Below are positions 1 through 6,465 of a stretch of DNA of 9,592 nucleotides, piece after piece. The stretch comes from CAYGEY01 sp964349065 (GTDB taxonomy: Bacteria > Patescibacteriota > Gracilibacteria > 1-14-2-50-48-13), in contig CAYGEY010000029.1 in NCBI GenBank assembly GCA_964349065.1, positions 1 through 9,592 on the forward strand. Reading direction: 5' to 3'. How positions within the stretch are numbered: the first letter of the stretch is position 1; each line of letters begins with the position of its first letter. The notes under the pieces were generated by a model that saw only the letters and a list, made by a program, of their open reading frames with translations, was not told the DNA's origin and ran no database searches. Made by a program: the position numbers and the translations under genes.

Positions 1-513
1 ATTTTCTATTTTATCTGTTAATACAAAATTCTTTTCCTCCGTACCATCTTTACTTTGATATGAAATTTCTCCGGATATTTTTTGTTCAAAAAAGATTGTC
101 TTATTCGTACTACTTAACTTTATAGAAGGAATTCCGGAACTAAGACGTGAGATCTCATCCAAATGCTCATAATTCCTCTTTTCACCTGTATATTTACCCT
201 CTTTGTCCAGAAGAAAATCATATAAGACTTCTCCATCACCCGTCAAAATCCGTACATTTTTCATATCCGGATGAAGCTCAAGCAAACTCTTCACCTTCCC
301 GGGAAGGACAATAAAATTCCCGCTTTTTTTCGCCTGCAAATAATTTGATACAATATCACTTGAGGCAAGTGTAGAAAATGCAATCGCATTTCTTCCGATG
401 TCACTTGTTATTTCATTTGTTTTTTGTTGCAAAATAAAATACGTATTGGCACCCATCACGAGCATGATGAGAAAGCCAACCATAAGCATGAACTTGGTTT
501 TTAATGATTTCAT
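1..513 (-). CDS. Membrane sensor protein, N-terminal part (gene continues past the left edge)
   Basis: The first 171 codons are visible and the reading frame is still open at the window edge. The start is the ATG at 513-511, which overlaps the TGA stop of the binding-protein gene as ATGA, so translational coupling is likely; no Shine-Dalgarno is seen. Residues 1-7 are basic (MKSLKTK) and residues 8-28 form one hydrophobic segment, giving a signal anchor. The region after it is hydrophilic and presumably extracytoplasmic. Around residues 78-100 it reads LELHPDMKNVRILTGDGEVL, which resembles the PAS-like fold of Cache-type sensor domains, where a strand ending in 'DGxVL' is common. Sensors built this way usually continue into a HAMP and a histidine kinase, cyclase or chemoreceptor output, but the output half is outside the window, so the type is unknown. 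Coupling to a peptide-type binding protein suggests that protein delivers or presents its ligand. The gene is real with high confidence; the sensor role is inferred. Confidence 0.72.
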   Translation of the reverse strand, partial: MKSLKTKFMLMVGFLIMLVMGANTYFILQQKTNEITSDIGRNAIAFSTLASSDIVSNYLQAKKSGNFIVLPGKVKSLLELHPDMKNVRILTGDGEVLYDFLLDKEGKYTGEKRNYEHLDEISRLSSGIPSIKLSSTNKTIFFEQKISGEISYQSKDGTEEKNFVLTDKIEN

Positions 514-2024
514 AAACTATTGAAAGATATGGAGTTAAAGAGGATTTCTCCATCAATCCTCGGAGTGAAATTAATACGTTTATACATGAGATATGGTATA
601 CGCAAATCAACTAACGGAAAAACAATTGCTTTCTTAGTAATGTATGTTTGTAACTCTTGAAGAAGTCCTGCTCTCTTCGTTTCATCACTTTCCTTTTCTA
701 TCACCAATAGTTTGTTTTTAATACTTTCATCTTGGAAAGAAATACCATTCAAACTCCCCTTTTGACCAATATTATGAGAAAAAATAGACCGAAAGAAAAT
801 TTCTGGCGTTGGTAGAACATACTGCCAACCAAGTATGTATGCCTGATTATTACCATTTTCTAAAGACTGTATAAACTCCGCCTCAGGAAGCACTTTTAAA
901 TCTACGAAAATTTGAAAAGGTTCCAATGTTGTTTTTATATATTCTCCAATAATTTTAAAAGACTCCGGCGCAATCAGTGAAAATGTAATAAATCTCTCTC
1001 CAATCGCTGTTTTAACATCATTTATTGTAACTTTGCTATCTGGAAAGGTTTCGCTGTATCCTGTCATCCCTTCCGGTAAAAGCGATGTCAATTCTTTGGC
1101 ATACCCGCCTTCAGCGAAACCGGAAATTTGTTTCCTGTCGAGGGCTCGAAAAATAATACTTCGTATTTTGTCATCTGATAGATCATTTCTTTGACCTGCA
1201 AATGTATCCGATGGACGCAAAACTAAGAACAATGATGAAAGTGATGATGCATCTTTCAAGACAAAATCCGAATTGTTGAGAAAACTTGCAAGATGCTCAC
1301 GACCGGTTGGTACGGAAGCTAAGAGTTCAATACGCTTTTTTTGCAAACTTTCTACACGCTGTGATTTATCAGCGATCGACAATAGCTCTACAGTTTTGAT
1401 ATCCGGAAGTGGACCATTATAATTATCAGATCGTTCAAAAATCATTGCATTATCAGTCTTTGTCTTCAAATAATATGGACCAGTACCCCAATAATCATCT
1501 CCATGTGGACGCACAATAGGAACCTGTGCAAGTTTCAACGGCAACTGAGGATCCGCATCCTTGGTTACAATTTCAATAATTGTATCATCAATAACGCTTA
1601 TTTTTGCAATTGAAGACAAATATAACTTGAGCTCGAAACTCCCTTCTTTTAAAGCAAAATTAAGCGAATACTCTACATCTTTTGTCGTAAGCTGAGAATT
1701 ATCCGGAAACATGACGCCTTTTTTTAGAGCAAATCTCCATGTTTTCTCATCAGATTTCACAAACGAAAGCACAAGGTTTTTTTCTGGTCTCAGATACGGA
1801 TCCATATCAAAAAGTCCTTGATACACATTCCATTTCAAAGCTCTCATTGCAGGGTCCAAACTAAACGGAGCTATAGTAGAAGGTAATGAATCAAAACCAA
1901 TACTCAATATATTTTTTTCCGGATTAAAATAACGATATAAGTTACTCCCGAACATTAAGTATACCCCCGTCAGCACAGCGACAAAAAATACAATAATCGT
2001 ACTAATAATCAGAAATCGTTTCAC
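510..2024 (-). CDS. ABC-type solute-binding protein, family 5 (peptide/nickel type), membrane-anchored
   Basis: This 504-residue protein has the usual length for SBP_bac_5 proteins (OppA/DppA-like), which bind oligopeptides or other small ligands outside the cell. The family signature is at residues 94-121: a 'WRFALKKGVMFPDNSQLTTK' core followed by DVEYS, matching the typical 'F.L+.GV.F.DG..LT..DV..S'. The C-terminus (FPLVDLRIPYLMYKRINF) also follows the family pattern. Residues 4-26 are a single hydrophobic segment after MKR. There is no lipobox cysteine and no clear signal-peptidase I site, so it is probably retained by an uncleaved N-terminal anchor. The start codon is GTG at 2024-2022; an in-frame TGA lies shortly upstream, and later ATGs would remove the anchor. 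There is no Shine-Dalgarno; instead the mRNA carries CCTCCTTA just before the GTG. No permease or ATPase gene is next to it. The downstream neighbour is a membrane sensor with ATGA overlap, so a role in sensing is at least as likely as transport. The ligand cannot be read from sequence. Confidence 0.88.
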   Translation of the reverse strand: MKRFLIISTIIVFFVAVLTGVYLMFGSNLYRYFNPEKNILSIGFDSLPSTIAPFSLDPAMRALKWNVYQGLFDMDPYLRPEKNLVLSFVKSDEKTWRFALKKGVMFPDNSQLTTKDVEYSLNFALKEGSFELKLYLSSIAKISVIDDTIIEIVTKDADPQLPLKLAQVPIVRPHGDDYWGTGPYYLKTKTDNAMIFERSDNYNGPLPDIKTVELLSIADKSQRVESLQKKRIELLASVPTGREHLASFLNNSDFVLKDASSLSSLFLVLRPSDTFAGQRNDLSDDKIRSIIFRALDRKQISGFAEGGYAKELTSLLPEGMTGYSETFPDSKVTINDVKTAIGERFITFSLIAPESFKIIGEYIKTTLEPFQIFVDLKVLPEAEFIQSLENGNNQAYILGWQYVLPTPEIFFRSIFSHNIGQKGSLNGISFQDESIKNKLLVIEKESDETKRAGLLQELQTYITKKAIVFPLVDLRIPYLMYKRINFTPRIDGEILFNSISFNSL

Positions 2025-2056
2025 GTAAGGAGGAGGAAAGAAACTTCATTACAGCC

Positions 2057-2085
2057 AGTGTAACAAGAAAGTTTTAATAAAACAA
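2057..2085 (-). promoter_or_regulatory. Predicted promoter of the binding-protein/sensor operon
   Basis: Read on the minus strand, TTGTTT (2085-2080) and TACACT (2062-2057) are separated by exactly 17 nt, a sigma-70-like arrangement with 3/6 and 4/6 consensus matches. Transcription would start near 2050, giving a leader of about 25 nt before the GTG at 2024. The spacing is good but the boxes are weak, and AT-rich DNA offers chance matches. Confidence 0.35.
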
Positions 2086-2233
2086 GAATTCAGAAAAAAA
2101 CAAATGAAATATAATTTGATTAGTAATAAACAAGACTTTCATTTTGGGAATATTTTAACGAGAGTTAAATCAAAGCAATCAACTTTAATAAAATATTTCT
2201 AAAATGGAAGTAATGCCCCCATCCACTAAAACT

Positions 2234-4075
2234 TTACTCCCTCTTCAACACACTCAAAAACGCCTCCTGCGGAATAGAAACTTTTCCAAATTGCTTCATC
2301 CTCTTTTTTCCTGCTTTTTGCTTTTTCAACAATTTCATTTTTCGTGACACATCTCCACCATAGAGTTTTGCTAATACATCCTTTCTCATTGCAGAAATTG
2401 TCTCTCTTGCAATCACTTTTACTCCAATCGCAGCTTGAATAGCGATCACGAACTGAGCCTTGGGAATTATTTCTTTCAATTTTTTACATACAACTCGACC
2501 AACCGACTCCGCATGCGACCTATGAACAAGTGTCGCAAGTGAATCTATCACCTCACCTGCTACCATGATATCAAGGAGTACAAGATCCCCGGGACGATAA
2601 TCTTTGTATTCATAATTCATCGAAGCATATCCCTGCGAAATACTTTTTAACCGATCATAAAACTCTGTAATGATTTCCATTAACGGAAAATGATACGTAA
2701 GCAAAACCCTCTCTGCATTAATATAACTCATATTTTGTTGAATTCCTCTCGCCTTCTGAGCAAGCTCCATCACACCTCCAACAAACTCATTGGGGGTAAC
2801 AATTTCCACCTGAACATATGGCTCCAATATTTCATCTATAAACTCTCGTGGAGGCAAATCAGAAGGATTGGAAATAACATATAATCCGTCAGCATCCAAC
2901 TTGGTAGGATCAATTCCTTTCTGTGATAACAATTTAATTTTATACGAAACAGTCGGAGACGTTAAAAGTAAATCGACATTATACTCACGCTCCAATCTCT
3001 CTTGCACAATTTCCATATGCAAGAGTCCCAAAAATCCACATCGAAAACCATTCCCAAAGGCAGAAGAATTCGCAGGCTCAGTCACAAGGGATGCATCATT
3101 GAGTTGATATTTTTCAATTGCATCTCGGAGCAAAGGATAATCATCCGCATCCACAGGAAAAAGTGAGGCAAAAACAAAAGGTTTCACCTGCTCATATCCG
3201 GAGAGTCCTGTTGGCAAAGCAGAATCCGGAGTTTGACCGGCAACATTTCGCCAAAGAGTATCACCAACCCTCGCATCTTTTGTTGTTTTTAAACCGGTCA
3301 CAATATACCCGATCTGCCCCTGAGTCAGAGCGTCGTCAGCCACACACTTGGGAGCAAAATGTCCCACCTCCAAAATATCAAAACTTTTTCCTGCATTCAA
3401 AAGGTATACTTTCTGACCCCTCCGAAGTTCCCCTTCAAGAACTCGCACATACACCATTACTCCTCGATACAAATCAAAAACTGAATCAAAAATAAGCGCT
3501 TTTGTTTCATCATGAGTCACCACAATATCATCCGGCACCGGGATACGCTCAATCACTGCATCAAGCACCGCACCGACATTTGTACCGTCTTTGGCAGAAA
3601 CGGCGATAATTTCTTCCCGCCCTATACCAATGGTATTCTCTATTTCTAAAGCCACTTTCTCCGGATCAGCCGCTGGTAGATCTATTTTATTTAATACAGG
3701 AATGATAGTTAAATTGTGCTCCAAAGCCATGTACAGCGTCGTCAATGTCTGTGCCTCTATCCCCTGCGTCGCATCGACAACCAAAATAGCCCCATCCACT
3801 GCGGCCAAAGATCTGGAAACTTCATACGAAAAATCCACATGCCCAGGAGTATCAATGAGGTTGATCTCATATCCTTTCCAGGACATCCGCACCGGTTGAA
3901 GCTTTATTGTAATTCCCCTCTCCTGCTCCAAATCCATTGTATCAAGCATCTGTCCTGTCTTCATCTCACGCTTTTCCATCGTTCCCGTTATCTCCAAAAA
4001 TCGATCAGCGAGAGTTGATTTCCCGTGATCGATATGAGCGATAATGCAAAAGTTCCGTATCTGTTCTCTCTTCAT
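2234..4075 (-). CDS. lepA: Elongation factor 4 (LepA), ribosome-associated GTPase
   Basis: This 613-residue protein is full length (family about 600). LepA is a translational GTPase that binds the ribosome, influences back-translocation and ribosome biogenesis, and helps cells under ionic stress. All GTPase motifs are present: G1 AHIDHGKST at residues 13-21, G2 RGIT at 53-56, G3 DTPGH at 75-79, G4 NKID at 129-132 and G5 SAK at 160-162. The C-terminal LepA-specific domain is intact and ends with the lysine-rich KLYGGDVSRKMKLLKKQK stretch that distinguishes LepA from EF-G. The start is ATG 4075-4073, which gives the usual length before G1. It has no Shine-Dalgarno of its own; the ATG overlaps the TGA of a possible leader ORF as ATGA, which may supply ribosomes by coupling. 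It lies 119 nt after rpsO on the same strand and could be cotranscribed. No convincing terminator follows the stop: the 209-nt spacer to the next gene holds only AT-rich weak stems such as TTTAAC/GTTAAA at 2154-2169. Confidence 0.98.
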   Translation of the reverse strand: MKREQIRNFCIIAHIDHGKSTLADRFLEITGTMEKREMKTGQMLDTMDLEQERGITIKLQPVRMSWKGYEINLIDTPGHVDFSYEVSRSLAAVDGAILVVDATQGIEAQTLTTLYMALEHNLTIIPVLNKIDLPAADPEKVALEIENTIGIGREEIIAVSAKDGTNVGAVLDAVIERIPVPDDIVVTHDETKALIFDSVFDLYRGVMVYVRVLEGELRRGQKVYLLNAGKSFDILEVGHFAPKCVADDALTQGQIGYIVTGLKTTKDARVGDTLWRNVAGQTPDSALPTGLSGYEQVKPFVFASLFPVDADDYPLLRDAIEKYQLNDASLVTEPANSSAFGNGFRCGFLGLLHMEIVQERLEREYNVDLLLTSPTVSYKIKLLSQKGIDPTKLDADGLYVISNPSDLPPREFIDEILEPYVQVEIVTPNEFVGGVMELAQKARGIQQNMSYINAERVLLTYHFPLMEIITEFYDRLKSISQGYASMNYEYKDYRPGDLVLLDIMVAGEVIDSLATLVHRSHAESVGRVVCKKLKEIIPKAQFVIAIQAAIGVKVIARETISAMRKDVLAKLYGGDVSRKMKLLKKQKAGKKRMKQFGKVSIPQEAFLSVLKRE

Positions 4076-4119
4076 AGTAAAATTTTTCTAAATGCATATT
4101 TCTTTGTCGTCTTCATCAT
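4072..4119 (-). CDS. Possible leader peptide ORF coupled to lepA
   Basis: A 15-codon ORF reads MMKTTKKYAFRKILL and ends in TGA at 4074-4072, overlapping the lepA ATG (4075-4073) as ATGA. A GAGGA at 4128-4124 lies 4 nt before the first ATG and 7 nt before the second (4116-4114), an optimal distance for the second. It is the only start in the window with a proper Shine-Dalgarno, whereas lepA has none. The peptide is lysine-rich and not similar to anything I recognise. It may be a ribosome-loading leader, a small regulatory peptide, or chance within a structured spacer that could itself be a repeat remnant. Confidence 0.35.
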   Translation of the reverse strand: MMKTTKKYAFRKILL

Positions 4120-4129
4120 TCGTTCCTCA

Positions 4130-4174
4130 TCGTAGAATGACTACGACTCGTCACTCTCTCTTCGACTCCTCGAA
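4130..4174 (-). other. Two small hairpins in the rpsO-lepA spacer
   Basis: Two perfect short stems lie in the transcribed spacer. One is TTCGA/TCGAA with a 4-nt loop (4161-4165 with 4170-4174). The other is TCGTAG/CTACGA with a 5-nt loop (4130-4135 with 4141-4146). The second stem abuts the GAGGA that would serve the leader ORF, so its folding could affect access to that site. No U-tract follows either stem, so they do not look like intrinsic terminators. The segment is less AT-rich than the spacer on either side of it. Confidence 0.4.
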
Positions 4175-4194
4175 CTATACTATTTATAAAAATT

Positions 4195-4473
4195 TTATAC
4201 TACTGCAGTTCCTGTTCGTATCCCCATATCTTCAACTACTTTCTTATATTCTTCCTTATTTGTTGATTCTAAATAATTCATCAATTTTCTTCTCTTACCA
4301 ACTAATTTAAACAACCCTCTTCGAGAATGATCATCTTTTTTGTGTACTTTCAAATGCTCAGTAAGTTGCTTAATTCGCTCAGAGACAATAGCAATCTGTA
4401 CTACAGACGAACCTGTGTCTTTAGGGTGCCGAGCAAAACTTCCAATCAGTTTCTTTTTAGATTCTCTTTTCAT
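4195..4473 (-). CDS. rpsO: 30S ribosomal protein S15
   Basis: This 92-residue protein is slightly longer than the usual 89. S15 binds the central domain of 16S rRNA early in 30S assembly and contributes to a bridge with the 50S subunit. The diagnostic region LTEHLKVHKKDDHSRRGLF (residues about 37-55), followed by KLVGKRRKLMNYL, is the family signature containing the conserved rRNA-binding His, Asp, Ser and Arg residues; the N-terminal DTGSSVVQIA segment also fits. The start ATG at 4473-4471 gives the normal N-terminus, and no Shine-Dalgarno is visible. In many bacteria S15 represses its own translation by binding its mRNA leader; no recognisable copy of such an element can be assigned in the 129-nt upstream region. 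The usual neighbour pnp is not present; lepA follows on the same strand. The stop is TAA, followed by an AT-rich palindrome (TATAAA/TTTATA). Confidence 0.97.
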   Translation of the reverse strand: MKRESKKKLIGSFARHPKDTGSSVVQIAIVSERIKQLTEHLKVHKKDDHSRRGLFKLVGKRRKLMNYLESTNKEEYKKVVEDMGIRTGTAVV

Positions 4474-4602
4474 TAGGTAAGCTTAAGTTAAATAAACCGA
4501 GTCAATGGTACTAAAAAATTATGATGATGCAAGGCAAATTGCACTGATATCTTTCCTTTTTAGACTTTTTCACTACAATACACGTGCTCCTTACCAAAAG
4601 CT
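4474..4602. promoter_or_regulatory. Divergent promoter region between rpsO and the membrane-protein gene
   Basis: The 129-nt space must hold promoters for both directions. For the plus strand, TTGCAC (4539-4544) and TAGACT (4561-4566) are 16 nt apart, and TACAAT (4574-4579) is an alternative -10; either puts the start within about 15-30 nt of the ATG at 4603. For rpsO on the minus strand, TTGCAT (4532-4527) and TACCAT (4510-4505) are 16 nt apart, and a TTGACT lies at 4505-4500 without a well-spaced -10. The exact boxes are uncertain, but the divergent layout is clear. Confidence 0.4.
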
Positions 4603-5583
4603 ATGACCGTACGCGTCCTCTTCAAAAAAGCATGGGAACTCTCCACACTTGCCAAGTACAAGCGGTTATTATGGTATGGATTTATTCCTTCAATATTCAC
4701 AACAGTCCTCACAACGCTTGCATACTCATTTCGCGGGTACCAGTACTGGCAGGAAAAATTTCAAAATCAGAATATCGCTGGGTATTTATTAGAACTCATT
4801 GGAGAATTTTTCAGATTCATAGCCAGTAATCCAGGAATTGGCATTCTCACATTTTTCGGTGCCACAATATTGATACTCATTTACGTGCTCCTTCCAATAA
4901 TCTTCCAAGGCGGGCTTATGAAGCTCATTGCGGATATTCAAGATGGAAAAGAAGTCCGATATAGATCCGGTATTATTTACGGAGCTCACCATTTTTTCAA
5001 ACTATTCGAATTCAAGTCACTCTTTTCCCCATTTCGACTCACGTGGATTTCTCTTGCTCTATGGATTATCGGGACTTTTGATCCCCAAAACTACTCAACA
5101 TTCTTGATCCCGATTCTACTCTGGGGACTCGTTGCCGTAGCAGCTAATCTGCTCTTTATTTTCTGTGAATACTTCATTGTCCTTCATGAGATTAAGATTA
5201 TTCCAGCAATCCGAAAATCTTCCAGGCTTGTTTTCATGAATATTGAACAGGTATTACACATTGTTGTTCTAATGTTTGTCATCGGACTTCGTGTAATTTT
5301 TAACCTTGTTCTCACATTTGCAATTCCTCTCGGAATCATTATTCTCGCAGGATATTTTGGGCAGTCATATATTGCAAATTACACATTTGCACTTTCAATA
5401 TTTATCGGAACACTTCTCATTATATTTGTTTCTTATATAAACGGAATTATTGCGGTGTTTACTACAGCTGCGTGGACCATCCTTTTCCGCAGTTACACAG
5501 AAGGACTAGAGATAAAAGAAGACGAAGATACTCTCATTGAAGAATTACAAAAAGAAGAGAATGCTGAGGAACAAGATGAATAG
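4603..5583 (+). CDS. Polytopic membrane protein of unknown function with acidic C-terminal tail
   Basis: The protein has 326 residues. Hydrophobic segments are at about 24-43, 78-102, 145-159, 165-194, 216-252 and 259-295, the last two long enough for two helices each, so six to eight membrane passes are likely. A short amphipathic N-terminus with several lysines and the loop at 103-140 (KLIADIQDGKEVRYRSGI) would face the cytoplasm by the positive-inside rule. The last 30 residues are almost entirely acidic and helical in character (EIKEDEDTLIEELQKEENAEEQDE). The general build, with a GLMKLI...DG motif between helices, resembles poorly characterised YciC/DUF975-like or GDPD membrane-domain families, but I cannot assign it to one and give it no function. 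The ATG at 4603 has no Shine-Dalgarno. It is monocistronic in this window, divergent from rpsO and followed by an inverted-repeat element. The stop is TAG. Confidence 0.85.
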   Translation: MTVRVLFKKAWELSTLAKYKRLLWYGFIPSIFTTVLTTLAYSFRGYQYWQEKFQNQNIAGYLLELIGEFFRFIASNPGIGILTFFGATILILIYVLLPIIFQGGLMKLIADIQDGKEVRYRSGIIYGAHHFFKLFEFKSLFSPFRLTWISLALWIIGTFDPQNYSTFLIPILLWGLVAVAANLLFIFCEYFIVLHEIKIIPAIRKSSRLVFMNIEQVLHIVVLMFVIGLRVIFNLVLTFAIPLGIIILAGYFGQSYIANYTFALSIFIGTLLIIFVSYINGIIAVFTTAAWTILFRSYTEGLEIKEDEDTLIEELQKEENAEEQDE

Positions 5584-5585
5584 TC

Positions 5586-5662
5586 TGAATACTTGAATTG
5601 CACAAATCTCCACACCTCGCGTTCACTCGGCGAAGTCGATTTTTAGCATATTCAAGTATTCA
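5586..5662. repeat. 77-nt inverted-repeat element with perfect 13-bp arms
   Basis: TGAATACTTGAAT (5586-5598) is repeated as its exact reverse complement at 5650-5662. Inside the arms pairing continues with interruptions: TGC/GCA (5599-5601 with 5646-5648, one bulged T), AAATC/GATTT (5604-5608 with 5638-5642) and TCGC/GCGA (5617-5620 with 5630-5633, 9-nt loop), so the whole segment can fold into one long interrupted hairpin. It starts 3 nt after the membrane-protein stop codon. It lacks a trailing T-run, so it is not a classical intrinsic terminator, though it may still stop transcription or protect the 3' end. The GC-rich core inside AT-rich arms also fits a dispersed REP/MITE-like repeat. 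Confidence 0.65.
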
Positions 5663-5674
5663 TACATAGTTTCC

Positions 5675-5703
5675 TTGCCAATTTTCAATAATTTGAGTAC
5701 AGT
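5675..5703 (+). promoter_or_regulatory. Promoter of tRNA-Glu
   Basis: TTGCCA (5675-5680) is 5/6 to the -35 consensus and TACAGT (5698-5703) is 4/6 to the -10, with an exact 17-nt spacer. The predicted start is near 5710, about 11 nt before the mature 5' end at 5721, a short pre-tRNA leader as expected for RNase P processing. It is the strongest sigma-70-like match found in the window. Confidence 0.6.
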
Positions 5704-5720
5704 TTGCCTGCTCAAAAGAC

Positions 5721-5795
5721 GGCCCTATCGTCTAATGGTTAGGACTTCGCCCTCTCACGGCGGCAATCGGGGTTCGAATCCCCGTAGGGTCACCA
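5721..5795 (+). tRNA. tRNA-Glu (anticodon CTC), CCA encoded
   Basis: A complete cloverleaf can be drawn. The acceptor stem is GGCCCTA (5721-5727) with TAGGGTC (5785-5791), with one G-T pair. The D-arm contains the TCTAATGGTTAGGA type sequence of tRNA-Glu. The anticodon stem is TCGCC/GGCGG with loop CTCTCAC, and the anticodon is CTC at 5754-5756. The T-arm is CGGGG/CCCCG with loop TTCGAAT. The discriminator base is A (5792) and CCA is encoded at 5793-5795. It reads GAG codons; a TTC isoacceptor reading GAA would be expected elsewhere. The identity agrees with the close likeness of the anticodon and T arms to bacterial tRNA-Glu. Downstream, 5796-5968 holds a T-run at 5829-5835 without a GC-rich stem, so no clear terminator is seen. 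The gene sits at the change from core genes to an accessory cluster, a position typical of island insertion. Confidence 0.97.
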
Positions 5796-5869
5796 AAATT
5801 AGAGTAATAATAGATTTTTAAAGAATTGTTTTTTTATATTCAATGAATTTTACAAATATGATTTTCTTG

Positions 5870-5896
5870 CTGTTGTTAAAACCTACCAACAACCAG
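5870..5896. repeat. Short inverted repeat upstream of the Panacea gene
   Basis: GTTGTT (5872-5877) and AACAAC (5888-5893) flank a 10-nt loop, and CTG/CAG outside them can also pair if one C is bulged. It lies about 12 nt before the proposed -35 of the Panacea gene. It could be a weak tRNA 3' stem, an operator, or chance. Confidence 0.25.
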
Positions 5897-5908
5897 CCAC
5901 CTTTCTTC

Positions 5909-5936
5909 TTTACTATGAAACAGACTTGGGTATAAA
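5909..5936 (+). promoter_or_regulatory. Predicted promoter of the Panacea-led gene cluster
   Basis: TTTACT (5909-5914) and TATAAA (5931-5936) are 16 nt apart (4/6 and 5/6 consensus matches). The start would be near 5943, about 26 nt before the ATG at 5969. No other good promoter is obvious between the genes up to 8957, which are packed, so this one may drive the whole set. Confidence 0.4.
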
Positions 5937-5968
5937 TTGAAGTCGGCAAAATAACTATTACATTCGCC

Positions 5969-6448
5969 ATGAAGAAACAATACACCGCCCAAGAAATAGC
6001 AGAATACTACATCAACATCGCCAATAGCGAGGTGATTGATGAGGGTGGAGTTTGTGAGAGTATCACAAACCTAAAGCTTCAAAAAATCTTATATTTTGCA
6101 CAAGCTGCGCACCTTTCTGTCTACAATAAACCTTTATTTAAAGAAGAAATTGAAGCATGGAAATTTGGACCCGTTGTTCCGAGTGTTTATCACAAATATA
6201 AACATCTTGGTAATAAACCAATTGAAGATATATACCCAAAACTTGTTCTTACTGAAGATCTAAAAACATTTTTAAATAGTGTTTGGACTATATATGGAAA
6301 ATTCTCTGCTGCAGAATTGGTAGAAATAACCCACAACCACAAACCATGGAAAGAAGCATTCTATAATAATGCTGATAAAGATAATGTGGTCATTAGTCAG
6401 GAATATTTGAAACAGCATTATAAAGGTTATTATCATGTTGAGATTTAA
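5969..6448 (+). CDS. Panacea-domain (DUF4065, SocA/GepA-like) protein, possible antitoxin
   Basis: The protein has 159 residues and is essentially one domain. Family landmarks are NLKLQKILYFAQ at residues 34-45, W64 with FGPVVPSVY at 66-74, and the C-terminal YGKFSAAELVEITHNHKPW block. Panacea proteins include the phage-associated GepA and Caulobacter SocA, the antitoxin and ClpXP adaptor for the SocB toxin. The domain is described as a promiscuous antitoxin partner for many unrelated toxins, which are usually encoded next to it. No classical toxin gene is adjacent: the gene before is a tRNA and the one after, 17 nt downstream, is a Ham1-like pyrophosphatase in the same direction. The start ATG has no Shine-Dalgarno. 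The family is secure; an antitoxin role here is inference, and a lone or repurposed Panacea protein is equally possible. Confidence 0.9.
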   Translation: MKKQYTAQEIAEYYINIANSEVIDEGGVCESITNLKLQKILYFAQAAHLSVYNKPLFKEEIEAWKFGPVVPSVYHKYKHLGNKPIEDIYPKLVLTEDLKTFLNSVWTIYGKFSAAELVEITHNHKPWKEAFYNNADKDNVVISQEYLKQHYKGYYHVEI

Positions 6449-6465
6449 TTTATACAATTAATAAT

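Noticed and set aside
413..610. Minus-strand ORF of 65 codons across the binding-protein/sensor junction
   Set aside because: It overlaps both well-supported genes in another frame and has no protein-like features.
2026..2037. Plus-strand AAGGAGGAGG as a ribosome-binding site
   Set aside because: No plus-strand start codon with an ORF of any length follows within range.
2690..4018. Several plus-strand ORFs of 64-125 codons opposite lepA
   Set aside because: They are antisense shadows of an intact, highly conserved GTPase gene, with low-complexity translations and no motifs.
5829..5835. T-run after the tRNA as an intrinsic terminator
   Set aside because: No GC-containing stem precedes it; only AT pairing could form.
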